Shown here: piece by piece, positions 1 through 10,318 of the stretch | Layout: each line of letters begins with the position of its first letter | Numbering within the stretch: the stretch's first letter is position 1 | Assembly: GCA_036365515.1 (NCBI GenBank) | Contig: CM070873.1 | Location: 224,517,876-224,581,875, forward strand | Reading direction: 5' to 3' | Source: Torymus aiolomorphi | Lineage: Eukaryota; Arthropoda; Insecta; Hymenoptera; Torymidae | DNA: 64,000 bases | Notes under the pieces: generated by a model | Told to the model about the DNA's origin: nothing | The model's input: only the letters and a program-made list of their open reading frames with translations | The model's database searches: none | Made by a program: the position numbers and the translations under genes

Positions 1-2144
1 AGTTTCTAAATAAATTTTTATTCATCCAATAAACAGTTTTGTTAATTATTATGATATTTAATAATGTTGTTGCCGAAATGAAATTAAAAATATAAGTAAA
101 TGTAACTTGCGATAAACTCACTCGTATTACGATGATGGTCCTCATCTGTCTGACACATTTATCAATATGTCTCAGCTATCACCCATAAGCTCATAAAACA
201 ACTTTGCCCTGTTTTACTCTGAATTCAACCACCTTGGTAAAAAATGAAAAATCTAGCTATTTATTGGTACTATTAATTACTGGCTAGGAGCTGGCTTTTT
301 AATTGCGAGTTTTTAACTAATATATGGCTAGAAATTGGCTATTTTTTCGATATCTTCTAAAGCACGTACTCCTTATAAAATATTAGATAGGAAAAGTGTA
401 ATACATCTAACAATCATCATTTCAATAACGCTTACTCTTGGACTTTGCTTCATACTCTTCCTACCTCATATAAAGAAATTCCTATATAATGCATGAAAAT
501 ATTAGTTTTCAATATTCTAATTTTGAAAAGTCATTCATCAGCCTCAGTCGGGCGCACATCGCAAGTATTTCCACATGTTATCACCTGACAAGTTTCAAGT
601 AAGTGCTAGTTGATAGAAACTGACAGCGATGACCTAATCCTCATTAACAGGCATGGCATTAAAACTAATCAAGGTCAAACAACTCATGTTATTATAGTTT
701 CAATCATTTGCCAATTGCAATTATACCATTTAGAAGATTTTTCAATACGTAACATTTTAAAATTTCAAAAGTTTGCCGCAAAATACCATGATCCGTTTTG
801 ATCTTTTCCACCTCAACCTTTTAACGATTTATCGCATAACTATATCCTACTGGTGTCAGCTTAATGAATTCCTCGTTAAAGCCAAACTATAACGATACGA
901 GCATCCTCTCGTTTTTTTCCTTGAAACCTCGTAAAGGCCCGTAAAATCAAAACACACAATGCAGCTCGTTTAGAGAGCCCGACCTCTCGCCCCCTACATC
1001 CCAATTTCCAAAACCATTCCAGCACCGTTCCGCGTTCACCGGACCGCGCGCTCGCGCATCAGGCTGGAGGAAAATCTTACCGACATTACCGTAAACACCG
1101 GTGTATGTGTACATGTGTGTGCTGCTGGAATGGCGGTGACAATGGGCCAATACCACAACGTTTGCTCCCGGCTGCAAAATTTCGACTATAGCCATAGTAG
1201 CCCCCAAAAAGTAAATGCAAAATCCGACGAGCGACTGCCATCCGCAGGATCGACTCGCGTCATCACGACAGAGCGAGCGCTTTCACGGGCCATCGGACTT
1301 TTGACGCACGCTTATATCTGCATGTGAAACTTGCGTTTCGGCGTATACGCGCATTTATCTAGGGTACGTGACATGGGTGGAGGGAAACGAGAATGAATTT
1401 CAAGCTGCGAAATCGGCCTGTACGCGGTTAACAAGTTTATATAAAAAGAAAGAAGAACGATGTTTGTTTTTTTTTTCTTTTCATTTAAGCTTGCAGTAGT
1501 TTCTCTATGTCACTAGACCAAAGGTGTGGGCCTCATAAACTATAAATAAAGTGTAATATCGAAAATTTGTCGTAGGATCGTCGTTCCTTCCCGTTAGCAC
1601 ACATTATTGCGCCTCTACATATACCCAAAACCATTTCGGAGGCCGAAAATTCGAACACAGTCGAAATACGTCACGAGAGCGAGCCCCGCGTGCACGTGCA
1701 GGAGAGAGCGGAACGTCGGGCGTAAGTAAGATAGATACATACGGGTGCCCGTGCGCGCTACTGCGCTCTTTGTTATCGATTGTCCGTTCTTCACGAGCTC
1801 GCGCGCTATGCATCGGAGGTGGGATGGGGGAGGAGGAGGAGGCGAGGATGATACGAGGGATGATAAACTGCGCGAGCGTTTTGGCCCTTCGCTGTTCCCG
1901 ATACTGTCCGTGTATGTGTGTGTGTGTGTGTGTATACCCCCGCGTCGAGTGGACGCTCTGTGTGCGCGTTTATGCGCTCGAAATTTACGAGGCGCATTTG
2001 CCGAAGAATTTTGGAGTAAGATGCAAAACTGCAGCGGCAAATATATTATAAGGGGTGAGGTGAGAGGGTGTCGGGTATATTTTGTAAGTGTCCGGTGAGA
2101 AAATTGATTACCTACAGCCTGATTCTTTATGCATTTTCAGAAAC
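1..2144. other. Non-coding, no gene recognised
   Basis: AT-rich to about 940, then CpG-rich blocks at about 950-1330 and 1600-2090. The open frames here overlap one another on both strands, are rich in Arg, Ser and His, and look like by-products of high GC. No splice-bounded exon, RNA gene or domain was recognised. A short (GT)n run lies at 1915-1933. Confidence 0.6.
229..350. repeat. Degenerate fragment of the CCTGGT/TGGCTAGAAA foldback family
   Basis: Begins near ACCACCTTGGTAAAAAATG and contains repeated TGGCTAG, CTAGCTATT and TGGCTATTTTTT words in both orientations. These match the internal words of the better preserved elements at 4966-5544 and 51204-51360. No matching right terminus was found, so this is only a probable decayed copy. 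Confidence 0.25.
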
Positions 2145-2157
2145 TGTATAATATAGG

Positions 2158-2335
2158 TAATTTTTATTGAGGGTGTAGTGAATTCATACACCATAGATCC
2201 TTTCGAGCATCATAAATTTATTGATACACCGACGTTTCGGGAGTCTAATTAACTCCCCTTATCAAGGCTAAACACAATGAACATACAAAAAATATTAAAC
2301 ATAACGGCAATTATAAAATTTCTTGTCACATTAAA
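2158..2335 (-). repeat. Penelope terminal repeat, left arm (sense to the frame)
   Basis: 178-bp arm that pairs with 3291-3468, with few mismatches. It lies 3' of the GIY-YIG frame in the same sense, the expected position of a downstream Penelope LTR. It holds the hammerhead-like core, including GAAAC-GTC on the minus strand. Confidence 0.85.
2231..2267 (-). ncRNA. Possible degenerate hammerhead ribozyme motif
   Basis: The minus strand reads CCTTGATAAG, a GGGAGT...ACTCCC hairpin, then GAAAC followed directly by GTC. This is the order of a hammerhead core (CUGAUGA, stem II, GAAA, stem III side with cleavage after GUC). Penelope terminal repeats are known to carry minimal hammerheads. The CUGAUGA box is imperfect here (CUUGAUA), so activity is doubtful. 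The inverted copy at 3359-3395 on the plus strand has TAAAC in place of GAAAC and is more degraded. Confidence 0.4.
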
Positions 2336-2755
2336 GAAAAAACTTTCTTTTCCCTTACCATTCGAGGTGGTATATCAATTTACAAATTTATAAAGCGGCC
2401 ATAGCGTGGACTCCGCGTGTCAAACAGTTTTTCTTTTTACAATAGATTTTTATTAAATCACCAACATTTGTAAAGCAATACCTGTATAATGAGAATATTT
2501 AGAAAATTAAATTGTACTAAAGAAAAAACCCAAAATAAGAAAAAAGGCATGAAAATTTAAAAAAACTTACATGTTACAAATCAGTCGTTTAGTCATAACG
2601 TCAAAAGCTGTTTTACCCAGTATGATGTAATCTCACTGTCCAAAAGAGACAATAAGAGTCGGGCATCTCCGGGGCTATTTATACGGAATAAAGTAGTGGG
2701 GATAGAAATTTAGTAAGGAAATTGACTTAGTAACGCAGTGCCCACCAATGAAAAA

Positions 2756-3349
2756 CTACTCTCTGCTGCGTAACCGACGAGAATTTATGAATTTGTTAGG
2801 TTTGTTACGAATGTTGGTTGATCTATTAACAATGTCGACTGTGGATTTATAACAATTTTTTAGTTTGATAGTATCAAACTGTCTATTCATATTATTATTG
2901 GTACTATAAATGTGTAACATCTCAGAAAACAATCTTTTATTCTTATAACTTTCGTGATCAGCGATATTGACCTTATTAAAATCTATTTTATGTTTATAAA
3001 AGTTTGCATGTTCGGCTAAAGCCGACGTGGTGTCACCATTCTTAACACTACGCTTGTGTTCATTAATGCGTAATCGTAATTGTCTACCTGTCTGTCCAAT
3101 ATATGACATTTTACAATCAGCACAATTCAATTTGTAAACTACACCACTTTTTTTAAACTTATCAACATTATCCTTACCTAATTTAATGTATTTAGAAAGT
3201 TTATTGCATGGTTTTTGTATAACCTTATAACTATTACGAGACAGAATTGATTTTAATTTGTAACTGAGATGTTTAACGTAACGTTTAACGTTTAATGTAA
3301 CAAGAAATTTTATAATTGCCGTTATGTTTAATATTTTTTGTATGTTCAT
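2756..3349 (-). pseudogene. Penelope GIY-YIG endonuclease fragment (RT lost)
   Basis: A 197-residue frame. The GIY-YIG nuclease domain spans about residues 69-150: GVVY at 69-72, YIG at 83-85, the Arg and His of RLRINEHK (R94, H98), a further His (H114) and a Glu in FSEMLHI (E143). C76 and C79, with the later histidines, resemble the CCHH signature of Penelope endonucleases. Residues 21-68 (NKLSKYIKLGKD and neighbours) look like the linker between RT and nuclease. Residues 1-20 are encoded by the inverted terminal arm and are not native coding. A complete Penelope protein also has a long reverse transcriptase ahead of this domain, which is missing. The nuclease would nick target DNA for retrotransposition. 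The frame has no internal stop, so the insertion may be fairly recent. Confidence 0.85.
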
Positions 3350-3468
3350 TGTGTTTAGCCTTGATAAGGGGAGTTAATTATACTCCCTAAACGTCGGTGT
3401 ATCAATAAATTTATGATGCTCGAAAGGATCTATGGTGCATGAATTCACTACACCCTCAATAAAAATTA
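3291..3468 (+). repeat. Penelope terminal repeat, inverted right arm
   Basis: Reverse complement of 2158-2335. It supplies the apparent start codon and first 20 codons of the endonuclease frame. About 40 bp of extra sequence separates its outer end from the target duplication at 3509-3521. Confidence 0.85.
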
Positions 3469-3521
3469 TCATTGAACTCGAGCAGCTTGGGAGAGCAATA
3501 ACCTTTTGTGTATAATATAGG

Positions 3522-4519
3522 ATTGTTGACAATTGCTAAACTGAAAAAAATTCGCATATTATTATGCGTGCTAAATTACATTGTTTACTAATAATTCATA
3601 TGTATATGGATTTCAATTATTATCGATATAACGACCACTAATTTACATTTATTATAAGTTACGTCCATAAATTACGCCCTCGTGTATATGGAATTGTTTA
3701 AATTTACTACTGAATACAATTGCATTTACTTCTGATGATAAAAATTAAGTATACGCTATGAATCACTCTAGTAAACAAAACAATTAAATTCCACAGTTAT
3801 TATAATTATCCGTATAAATCTGTGCACTGCTAAAAATTAAACTATCGCCATTAAAAAATGACTAATAAGTATATAATAAAATAAATGTCGGGGCATAAAG
3901 CGCTCGGCTCTTTAGCACACAATAACGCGCCGAAGTCGTAACGGTAACTCACCTTCCCCTTAACAAACACAAAGGATACTAAACCTCGAAAAATGATTAG
4001 CGATATCATTCCCGAGCGGCGAACAACTTCTGGGCACCAAGAATCGTTAGCTCATGCGCGCGGCAACGGCAGCAGCCATGATCCGACTCTCTTAGCGACT
4101 CGCATAGGCCGCGGGTATAACGAGCTGCCGCGAAGTTGGCCGGGCGCGAGCGCGCGCGTAGCAAGTGCAGTTTGCGAATTACGAAGTGCCGTAAGTTCAA
4201 GTGTACATTGTTAAAGCCACCGCCGCGGCGCAACAACTTGTGCGTCGAATTAACGCGCGTTTAATTAATTGCGCCAACTTTGCACGCGCGCGCGCGCTCG
4301 TTCGTGATGAGGCGGAGAATTTTGCAGGAGTGCGTTAGAAAGTTCGCGGGGCGCGCGTAGATGAGAATACGACGCGCGCGCGCACTTCGTAAGAAGATTT
4401 TGGAATTGGCGGTTTCGTGATTTTGCCGCGCAAGCGACGACGACGACGACGGGCTAACGACGGTTGCGGAGTTGTTATCGGATTTGCGCGAGGTGACGCG
4501 AGCGCTGCGGTCGCCCCCC
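3522..4519. other. Non-coding; AT-rich then CpG-rich
   Basis: AT-rich to about 3880, then CpG-rich with CGCG runs and a short (CGA)n tract near 4437-4452. No coding signal or RNA gene recognised. Confidence 0.6.
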
Positions 4520-4745
4520 GTGTAACTTATTCAAGTTGTGTTTTAATGCTATTTTATACCACTCTAACCTCAAAATCACAACTTTGATATGATTTTTCGG
4601 CGCTCGTGGTATAAAATACCGTTCGAAACTAGTGCGTAAGTCGATTATTTAGGTGGTGTGACTTTTTCGCACTCGCTTCGCTCGTGCAAAAACTCACACC
4701 AGCTAAATAATCGACTTCCCCACCCGTGTTGAAATGTACTATAAT
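4520..4745. repeat. Hairpin-forming repeat of the AGTATATTAC family
   Basis: Contains two nested hairpins. Arms 4551-4562 and 4606-4617 (ATTTTATACCAC / GTGGTATAAAAT) are perfect. Arms 4638-4661 and 4694-4717 pair at 23 of 24 positions, with a further TTTTTCGCAC/GTGCAAAAA stem inside. Read on the minus strand, the sequence resembles the inserts at 44403-44525 (plus strand) and, more weakly, 25834-26038 (minus strand), sharing the AACCTCAAAAT tract and a TAGTAYATT-like start. No coding capacity; SINE- or MITE-like, class unknown. Confidence 0.5.
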
Positions 4746-4965
4746 ATTATGTTGGTTTGAAATATATCGTTTGCCATGAGATTGTGTAATTCCATTGTTT
4801 ACTCTAATAAATAGAAAATAATAAAATATTTTTCGAAAATTATATAAATTTTTTATCGTATAAGAAATTTACGTGTAATTAAGAAATGTATCTATGTACT
4901 TTAGATGATTGTATTGTTTAATTGCACAATTTAATGGAACCTCTTCTATATAGAGATTATTATTA

Positions 4966-5544
4966 CCCTGGTGGAAATCCAAAGCATTTTCTAACTATTA
5001 ACTGGCCATTTATATTAGAAACTTGCTATAAAATGGGAATTTCCCTTTTCCAGTTTCTAGCTCCCGGTGAAACGCTTTTTTCCCTATTAGTCGAACATTT
5101 AATAGATTGAAAAATAGAATGAGTTTTACGAAGACAAACACAAGCTTGTTCTTGAGTATTTTAAAGGTATTAAAACTGATCAGTTTTTTTAGTCCGGAAA
5201 TGGCTAGTAGAAGGCCTGTTGTTATGACAAGGAGTGAGAGAGACAGAATCTAATGGCAATAAATACATTCTACGTAATATCTTCAAAAGGACTACTGTAA
5301 ATGGTTTTTCTGTCTGCTCATATTGTTTATATTTTAGTAAGCTATCAGTTACAGCTGAATACCGTCCAATTTAACGTCAATTCTTTAAGTAAACTTAAAA
5401 CGAAAATTTTGAGGTTATGTCCAATCTATTAAATGTGCGAATAATGGGAGAAAAAGCGTTTCACCGGGGCCTATTAACTAGCCATTTTTTCTACCTATTT
5501 ATTGAGATTGTTGGCCATTTCAGATAGACAAATTTCCACCAGGG
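4966..5544. mobile_element. Foldback TIR element, CCCTGGTGGAAA termini, TA target
   Basis: Termini CCCTGGTGGAAAT and ATTTCCACCAGGG, with TA on both sides (4964-4965 and 5545-5546). The arms pair imperfectly for over 150 bp, for example TTCGAACATTTAATAGATTG against CAATCTATTAAATGTGCG, and GGTGAAACGC against GCGTTTCACC. No transposase frame. The TA duplication suggests mobilisation by a Tc1/mariner-type transposase; this is inference. Related termini occur at 51204-51360 and 41272-41513. Confidence 0.7.
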
Positions 5545-5546
5545 TA

Positions 5547-8500
5547 GTTTCTGAATTTAGTTTATAGGAAAGGGTAATAAAGAAACGGGATATTTTATTA
5601 TAAGACTGCTAATGGTTATTTGTGTATACAAAATTCAAATAGAGAATAACAATGTCTATTGATAGAAAGATATGTAACAATATACTGTTTCAGAATTTTC
5701 TCTATGTTTGAAAAATACTTTAAAATATTTCTTATATTCTGAAAAAGATACCTCTGAAAATTTAATATTCAAGCAAAATAAGCACTGGAAATGTAATATG
5801 CGAAAAAACTCGTAATAAAATTCGTCCTCTCATTAATTCGATCAAATAACGAAAAGAAAAGTGTGCAATAATCGATGGAGCCCGTGTTTTTCATCAAAGA
5901 GAAAGAAGAAAACCTCGATATTCATTTACACTCGTAGAAAAAGGACTATAAGAGTTGAAAATGGGATGGAGGGCCGGAAACGCAGGAAAAATAAATTCGA
6001 GCGGGGAAGTACAGCTCCTAATCACAAAAGCTAACGTCTCCGTTCGATTTTCTTCGAACGTTATCGCGATAGCCAGTGTAAATTGGATTCTCGAGATTTT
6101 TCATGCGACCTCTTTTCCCTCTTTCTCTCACTTTTTTACGTTCTTCTTATCGTCAGCATTGGTCGTTTCACAATTTTTACGAGTTTTTCGTCTGCATTCA
6201 CTTGTTATAAAGAGTATGTATATATTATGTATCTATCTCATGATATGGTGCACGCATATCAGAATACAACTTGCTTTTTAAAACGTGTTTTAGATTTAAC
6301 TGGATTACGAGTATATATATTTGCATACATTTTTGGCAATTTTTTGCTGCTCAAGCAAGCGTAAAAAGTACACGAAAAATTTTGTTCTACGACCTTGATC
6401 TATTATGCAAACGAAGGTACTTTAGAAAAAAAGAAAACAACCCTATCATAATATAAATACAGATATTCATCTTATACTTTAAAGGAATTACAAATTCTAA
6501 TATGAAACGAAAGATTATAGAATTTACTATGAAGTTGTTTGCTCTAAAGGGAGATAATAAACATAAACAAGAAAAACCCAGGAGTGGTATTAAAATTTTA
6601 GGGGAATCCAAATAAATAATGCATTGCTCAAGATTAAAGTTGGGCGGTAAAAGTGAAAAACTACGTGATAAAAGTTTGTATACAAGCAGAAGAAACAAAA
6701 ATACTGCGCTGGAAGGTAACCAAAAAGAACTCCAAAGGGAAGGTCGGAGCAAAGGAAATTGAAAGGGAAAAGCGGATGGAGATAAGTCAGACAGAGAAAC
6801 GAGATTAGACATGAGAGAAAATGCAATTACACTGAAGCTTGAAATTCTTCTCAGTTCTGTTAAACCATATTCAGTCGAAATAAAATTTGTTGAAATGAAA
6901 ATAAAAAAACATTTGTAAGAATTTATCACAGCATTTATTACAGATGTACTTCTTTACTTTTTGGAAGAAGCTTTAGAAAAGTGAAAAAAATTTTTAGATA
7001 AAAACTTTTTAAAAGATTTTATCATTTTTCAATTTTTTACTTTATGCTTGGGTTTATATGCAAACATTTATTTTGCTTGATTTCAAAATGGCATATAAAA
7101 TTAAATGGTACATTTCTAAAGTCTTGATAAAAATGAAAATGTGTTATTTATTTAGAAAATAAATTTGATCTGAGGAACCTAACTATAAATAAGTTGACAG
7201 TAGTTTTTCATAAAAAAAAATTTTATTTACCATATAAACGACTCGGAATGATTAATGTCTTTTGATTACATTAAAAGACATTAATTGATGAATGAAATAG
7301 AAATCCACCGATGTAACGTGGTACATAACATACTCTACTAAATAAATGTTTCAATATATATATATTTGTTTTTCATTTCTATCAATATACGCGTACTTGT
7401 GAGAATCCTCATAACAATGGCCCAATGTGCATTTTCCCAGACAATAAACAGGGATAACAACACGAAAGCCTCTTGAGACACAGTGTTTCCACGCTTGCAT
7501 AAAAAGGATTTAATGCTCGCGAAGATATCGGCACGTGCACACCCAAGTCTACGGATTTAGAGCAGAGTATTTATTTTGAATATGCCTGTCGCGGGCTTCT
7601 TCAAAGCTTCTACGTCGTTTTTAAAACACGTACTGTTCTGAGTTGTGTATTTACGATAAGATCGCCGAATAAGCTTAGTCAAAGCGTCAGATTAAGTGGG
7701 GAGATTAATTAGTTTTTGAATTTTTTTTTTTTTGCTAAATCTTATATTTAAGAAGTAATTTGTTATAATAAAGTTATATTACATTTTTATTATTTAAATA
7801 AATGTTTATGAACTTCATTTAACGAAAATAAATGTTTTTAGCTCAATCATAATTTTTAATTTTAACATACTCTCAAAAATGTTCATAAATTTGTAATAAC
7901 CCCAAATACTCAAATACTACTAAAAAAAAAGGACTGTTTTATCAAGCCGGTGACCGACAGGTAATCCAATTTGAAATTTTTTTAATTTTGGGCTTGGCTA
8001 ATGTAAAGTTCAAGGAGTAAATAATAATTATCCACCAGGCAATACAGTTTATTTCTTTTTTCCTTGTCAGATGCAGTAAATAAACTTCATTCAACCAAAT
8101 GTAAAAGTCTCAGCAGAGAAATGAAATTGAACGAAAGCAAATATTAGTTTTTCATTAAAATTGGTTTAAAACGAAAAATTTTAATTAATCAGTACGGAAT
8201 ATTTCTGTTCAATGAGAAATAGCTTTTGCGCTCTGAAAATTGGAAAAATGTTTTATTGACGAATAAAACTTTCTTTATCGTCTATTAAAGTGGGTAACAA
8301 TTTAACACTGAAAAGCAATCTACAACCTCTTGAAAATGCATGAAAGAATATATAAGTGAACTATGATGTATCATATAACGAGAAAATCTGCGCCCAGCAC
8401 TGAAACATCTCTTCAACTCGGCCTAATTCAGTGGCACAGAGCGGGGACTTCAGCGCCCCGTGATTTTTCATTCAGCCATGAGACGCGACTGAGCTTCCGT

Positions 8501-9576
8501 CCCGCGCGCGCGCATTTTCATAATCGAGGCGACCGGGTAAAACACGTTTTAAAGCTGCGGCGGAGTAATATAACGAGCGGCATCATAATGAGCGACAGCG
8601 CCGTCGTCGTCGACGACACTCGCTCTAAGGACGACGAGGCTGCGAGAGAAAAGTCGTCCTCGCTCTCGCAATTTCGCCCCGGTAGAAAGCGAGCAAGAAA
8701 AATACGGAGAAAATAATAAGAGAAAAGAGGACGAGCGGTCGGACGAAAAGAGGAGAGTGAGAGGGAGAGAGTGCGATAAGGACAATTATATAAATAAGAA
8801 GAGGATGTGATAGAGTATAATAGGGGTAGCGAGAGAGGGCGCGCGGACGGATAAAGTCGAGATAGAGGCCGTGGAAAAACGGAAGAGAAGCGGGAGATAA
8901 AGAGCATTACTTAATGCGAAATGGCGCAGGGCTGGCGGAAGGATAAGGAAGCATATTTTTCTTTGGCCTGCTCTCGTCGTGCCGTCTCGTTCTGTAGAGG
9001 GAGGGGACGCCGCAGCCGTCTCTGGAAAAACTACGGTGAGATGTGTACAGAGAGAGAGAAAGAGAGTCCCGTTCTCTCTTTGCGATGCACGCGTTACTCT
9101 ACCCCCTACTCTACCCGCCGGCCTCTCCCGCGTCTGAATAAATAAGGAGCTGAGAGGAGGTGGTTTTTCCCTCGGTTTTACGATTTTCCGCGCGTTAATT
9201 ATTGGGTCGCTCCGGGGTTATTTGAATTCGCCGCGCTCGTTTTGTTTTCTATGCTGAGGTATACTGGATATACTTTAATTAAGTTCGTGTACGTGCAAAT
9301 TTTTCGTGATGAATGTTGGTTTTCTTTTATATTTTGTTAACAATGTTTATTCTTGTTGAAAATTATACATCTGTTGCTTAATAGAGAAGAATATAATAAA
9401 CATAAGCCAACTTTTTGTACAATTTGATTTTATATATTATCCTGCTCTTACGATTACTATTTTAGATCTATACAAGTAATATATATTTTTCTTAAACATG
9501 TTATCAGTCATTACACTATAGCTTAAAATATTAACTTTTTCTCAAATATTTTTCATTTATTTTATTTAGATATACT
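5547..9576. other. Non-coding, mostly AT-rich
   Basis: AT-rich to about 8350, with homopolymer A/T runs and a short (TA)n near 7356. A purine-rich CpG block spans about 8440-9150. Open frames on both strands here are mutually overlapping and low in complexity. No gene recognised. Confidence 0.6.
7251..7285. repeat. Small perfect hairpin
   Basis: Arms ATTAATGTCTTTT (7251-7263) and AAAAGACATTAAT (7273-7285), 9-nt loop, in AT-rich DNA. No U-run of terminator type and no gene beside it; possibly the core of a lost palindromic repeat. Confidence 0.5.
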
Positions 9577-9783
9577 CAGAAAAAGCAACTGTTCCATGCA
9601 TGTAAGAAGATTGGGACAAGAGGAATAACTGTGTTTGCAAGATTTGTTTTCTATAAAAATGTATGCCTTATAGTATGTAAAAGTTGATATTGGAAAATAA
9701 AAAGATTATCATCCTACAAAAGAGTGATTGATCCTACTCACCACCCACTCTAATCTTCTTATATCAGTCAGTTTCTTTTTCTG
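9577..9783. mobile_element. Degenerate foldback element, CAGAAAAAG termini
   Basis: Left end CAGAAAAAGCAACTG and right end CAGTTTCTTTTTCTG pair, and the pairing resumes inside with TAAGAAGATT against AATCTTCTTA. Flanks TATACT and TATG retain TA-like context. The termini resemble the CACNGAGAGAAA group, so this is probably an old member of it. Confidence 0.45.
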
Positions 9784-10047
9784 TATGTATAATATAATAT
9801 TTTCGCATGATCCTTCTTTCAAGACATAAAAAATGAATATGTACATTATCAGTATTTATAATTTTCATAAATAATTATGTTCCAACAAAATAACAAGACG
9901 AAAATTAGATAAACTTGTAAAAAATTCTCAACTCAAAACATTAAGAAGTTCGAGGGAACCCTGGAGTTTACAGTAAATAAGTCATCATTCTAAGACGTAA
10001 ACTCTTGCGGGTTCGGGCGAAGAAACTTTTAAGCTGGCTCATTACTA

Positions 10048-10316
10048 CACGGAAAAATGTTTGGGTCAGAAACTAACCTCGCGACGACAACCGCTCGTCC
10101 AAACGCGCGAGGAATCAGTAACTGCGTGTTTGAAGAGCTGTTGCTCGATTTCGGGCGACTCATTCGCCCTCAGTGAGAGAACGCTTCGCCCGACACTATT
10201 TCTCCTCGTGTTTTGAGCTCTGAGTCGCCCAAAATTAGGAGAAACAGTACTCCACGGTAGAGTGAGCGCTGCTTTCATACCACTAGTACACCCGCTTAAC
10301 CAAACATTTTTCCGTG
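10048..10316. mobile_element. TIR element with CACGGAAAAATG termini, TA target
   Basis: Ends CACGGAAAAATGTTTGG and CCAAACATTTTTCCGTG, flanked by TA at 10046-10047 and 10317-10318. The 269-bp body is GC-richer than its flanks and repeats GGGCGA/TCGCCC words in both orientations. No coding capacity. Confidence 0.75.
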
Positions 10317-10318
10317 TA

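Larger units (their letters stand above)
2158..3508 (-). mobile_element. Penelope-like element, 5'-truncated, with inverted terminal arms
   Basis: A 1,351-bp insertion flanked by a 13-bp direct repeat TGTATAATATAGG (2145-2157 and 3509-3521), read as a target-site duplication. The minus strand carries a GIY-YIG frame, the endonuclease of Penelope-like retroelements. Its 3' side has a terminal repeat (2158-2335), and an inverted copy of that repeat (3291-3468) caps the 5' side, joined where the reverse transcriptase should be. Inverted partial terminal repeats and severe 5' truncation are established habits of this class. The RT domain is absent, so the copy cannot move on its own. Confidence 0.85.

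Noticed and set aside
8363..8716. 117-codon ATG frame with a basic C-terminus
   Set aside because: Ser/Arg-rich translation of purine-rich DNA, with a comparable antisense frame over the same bases.
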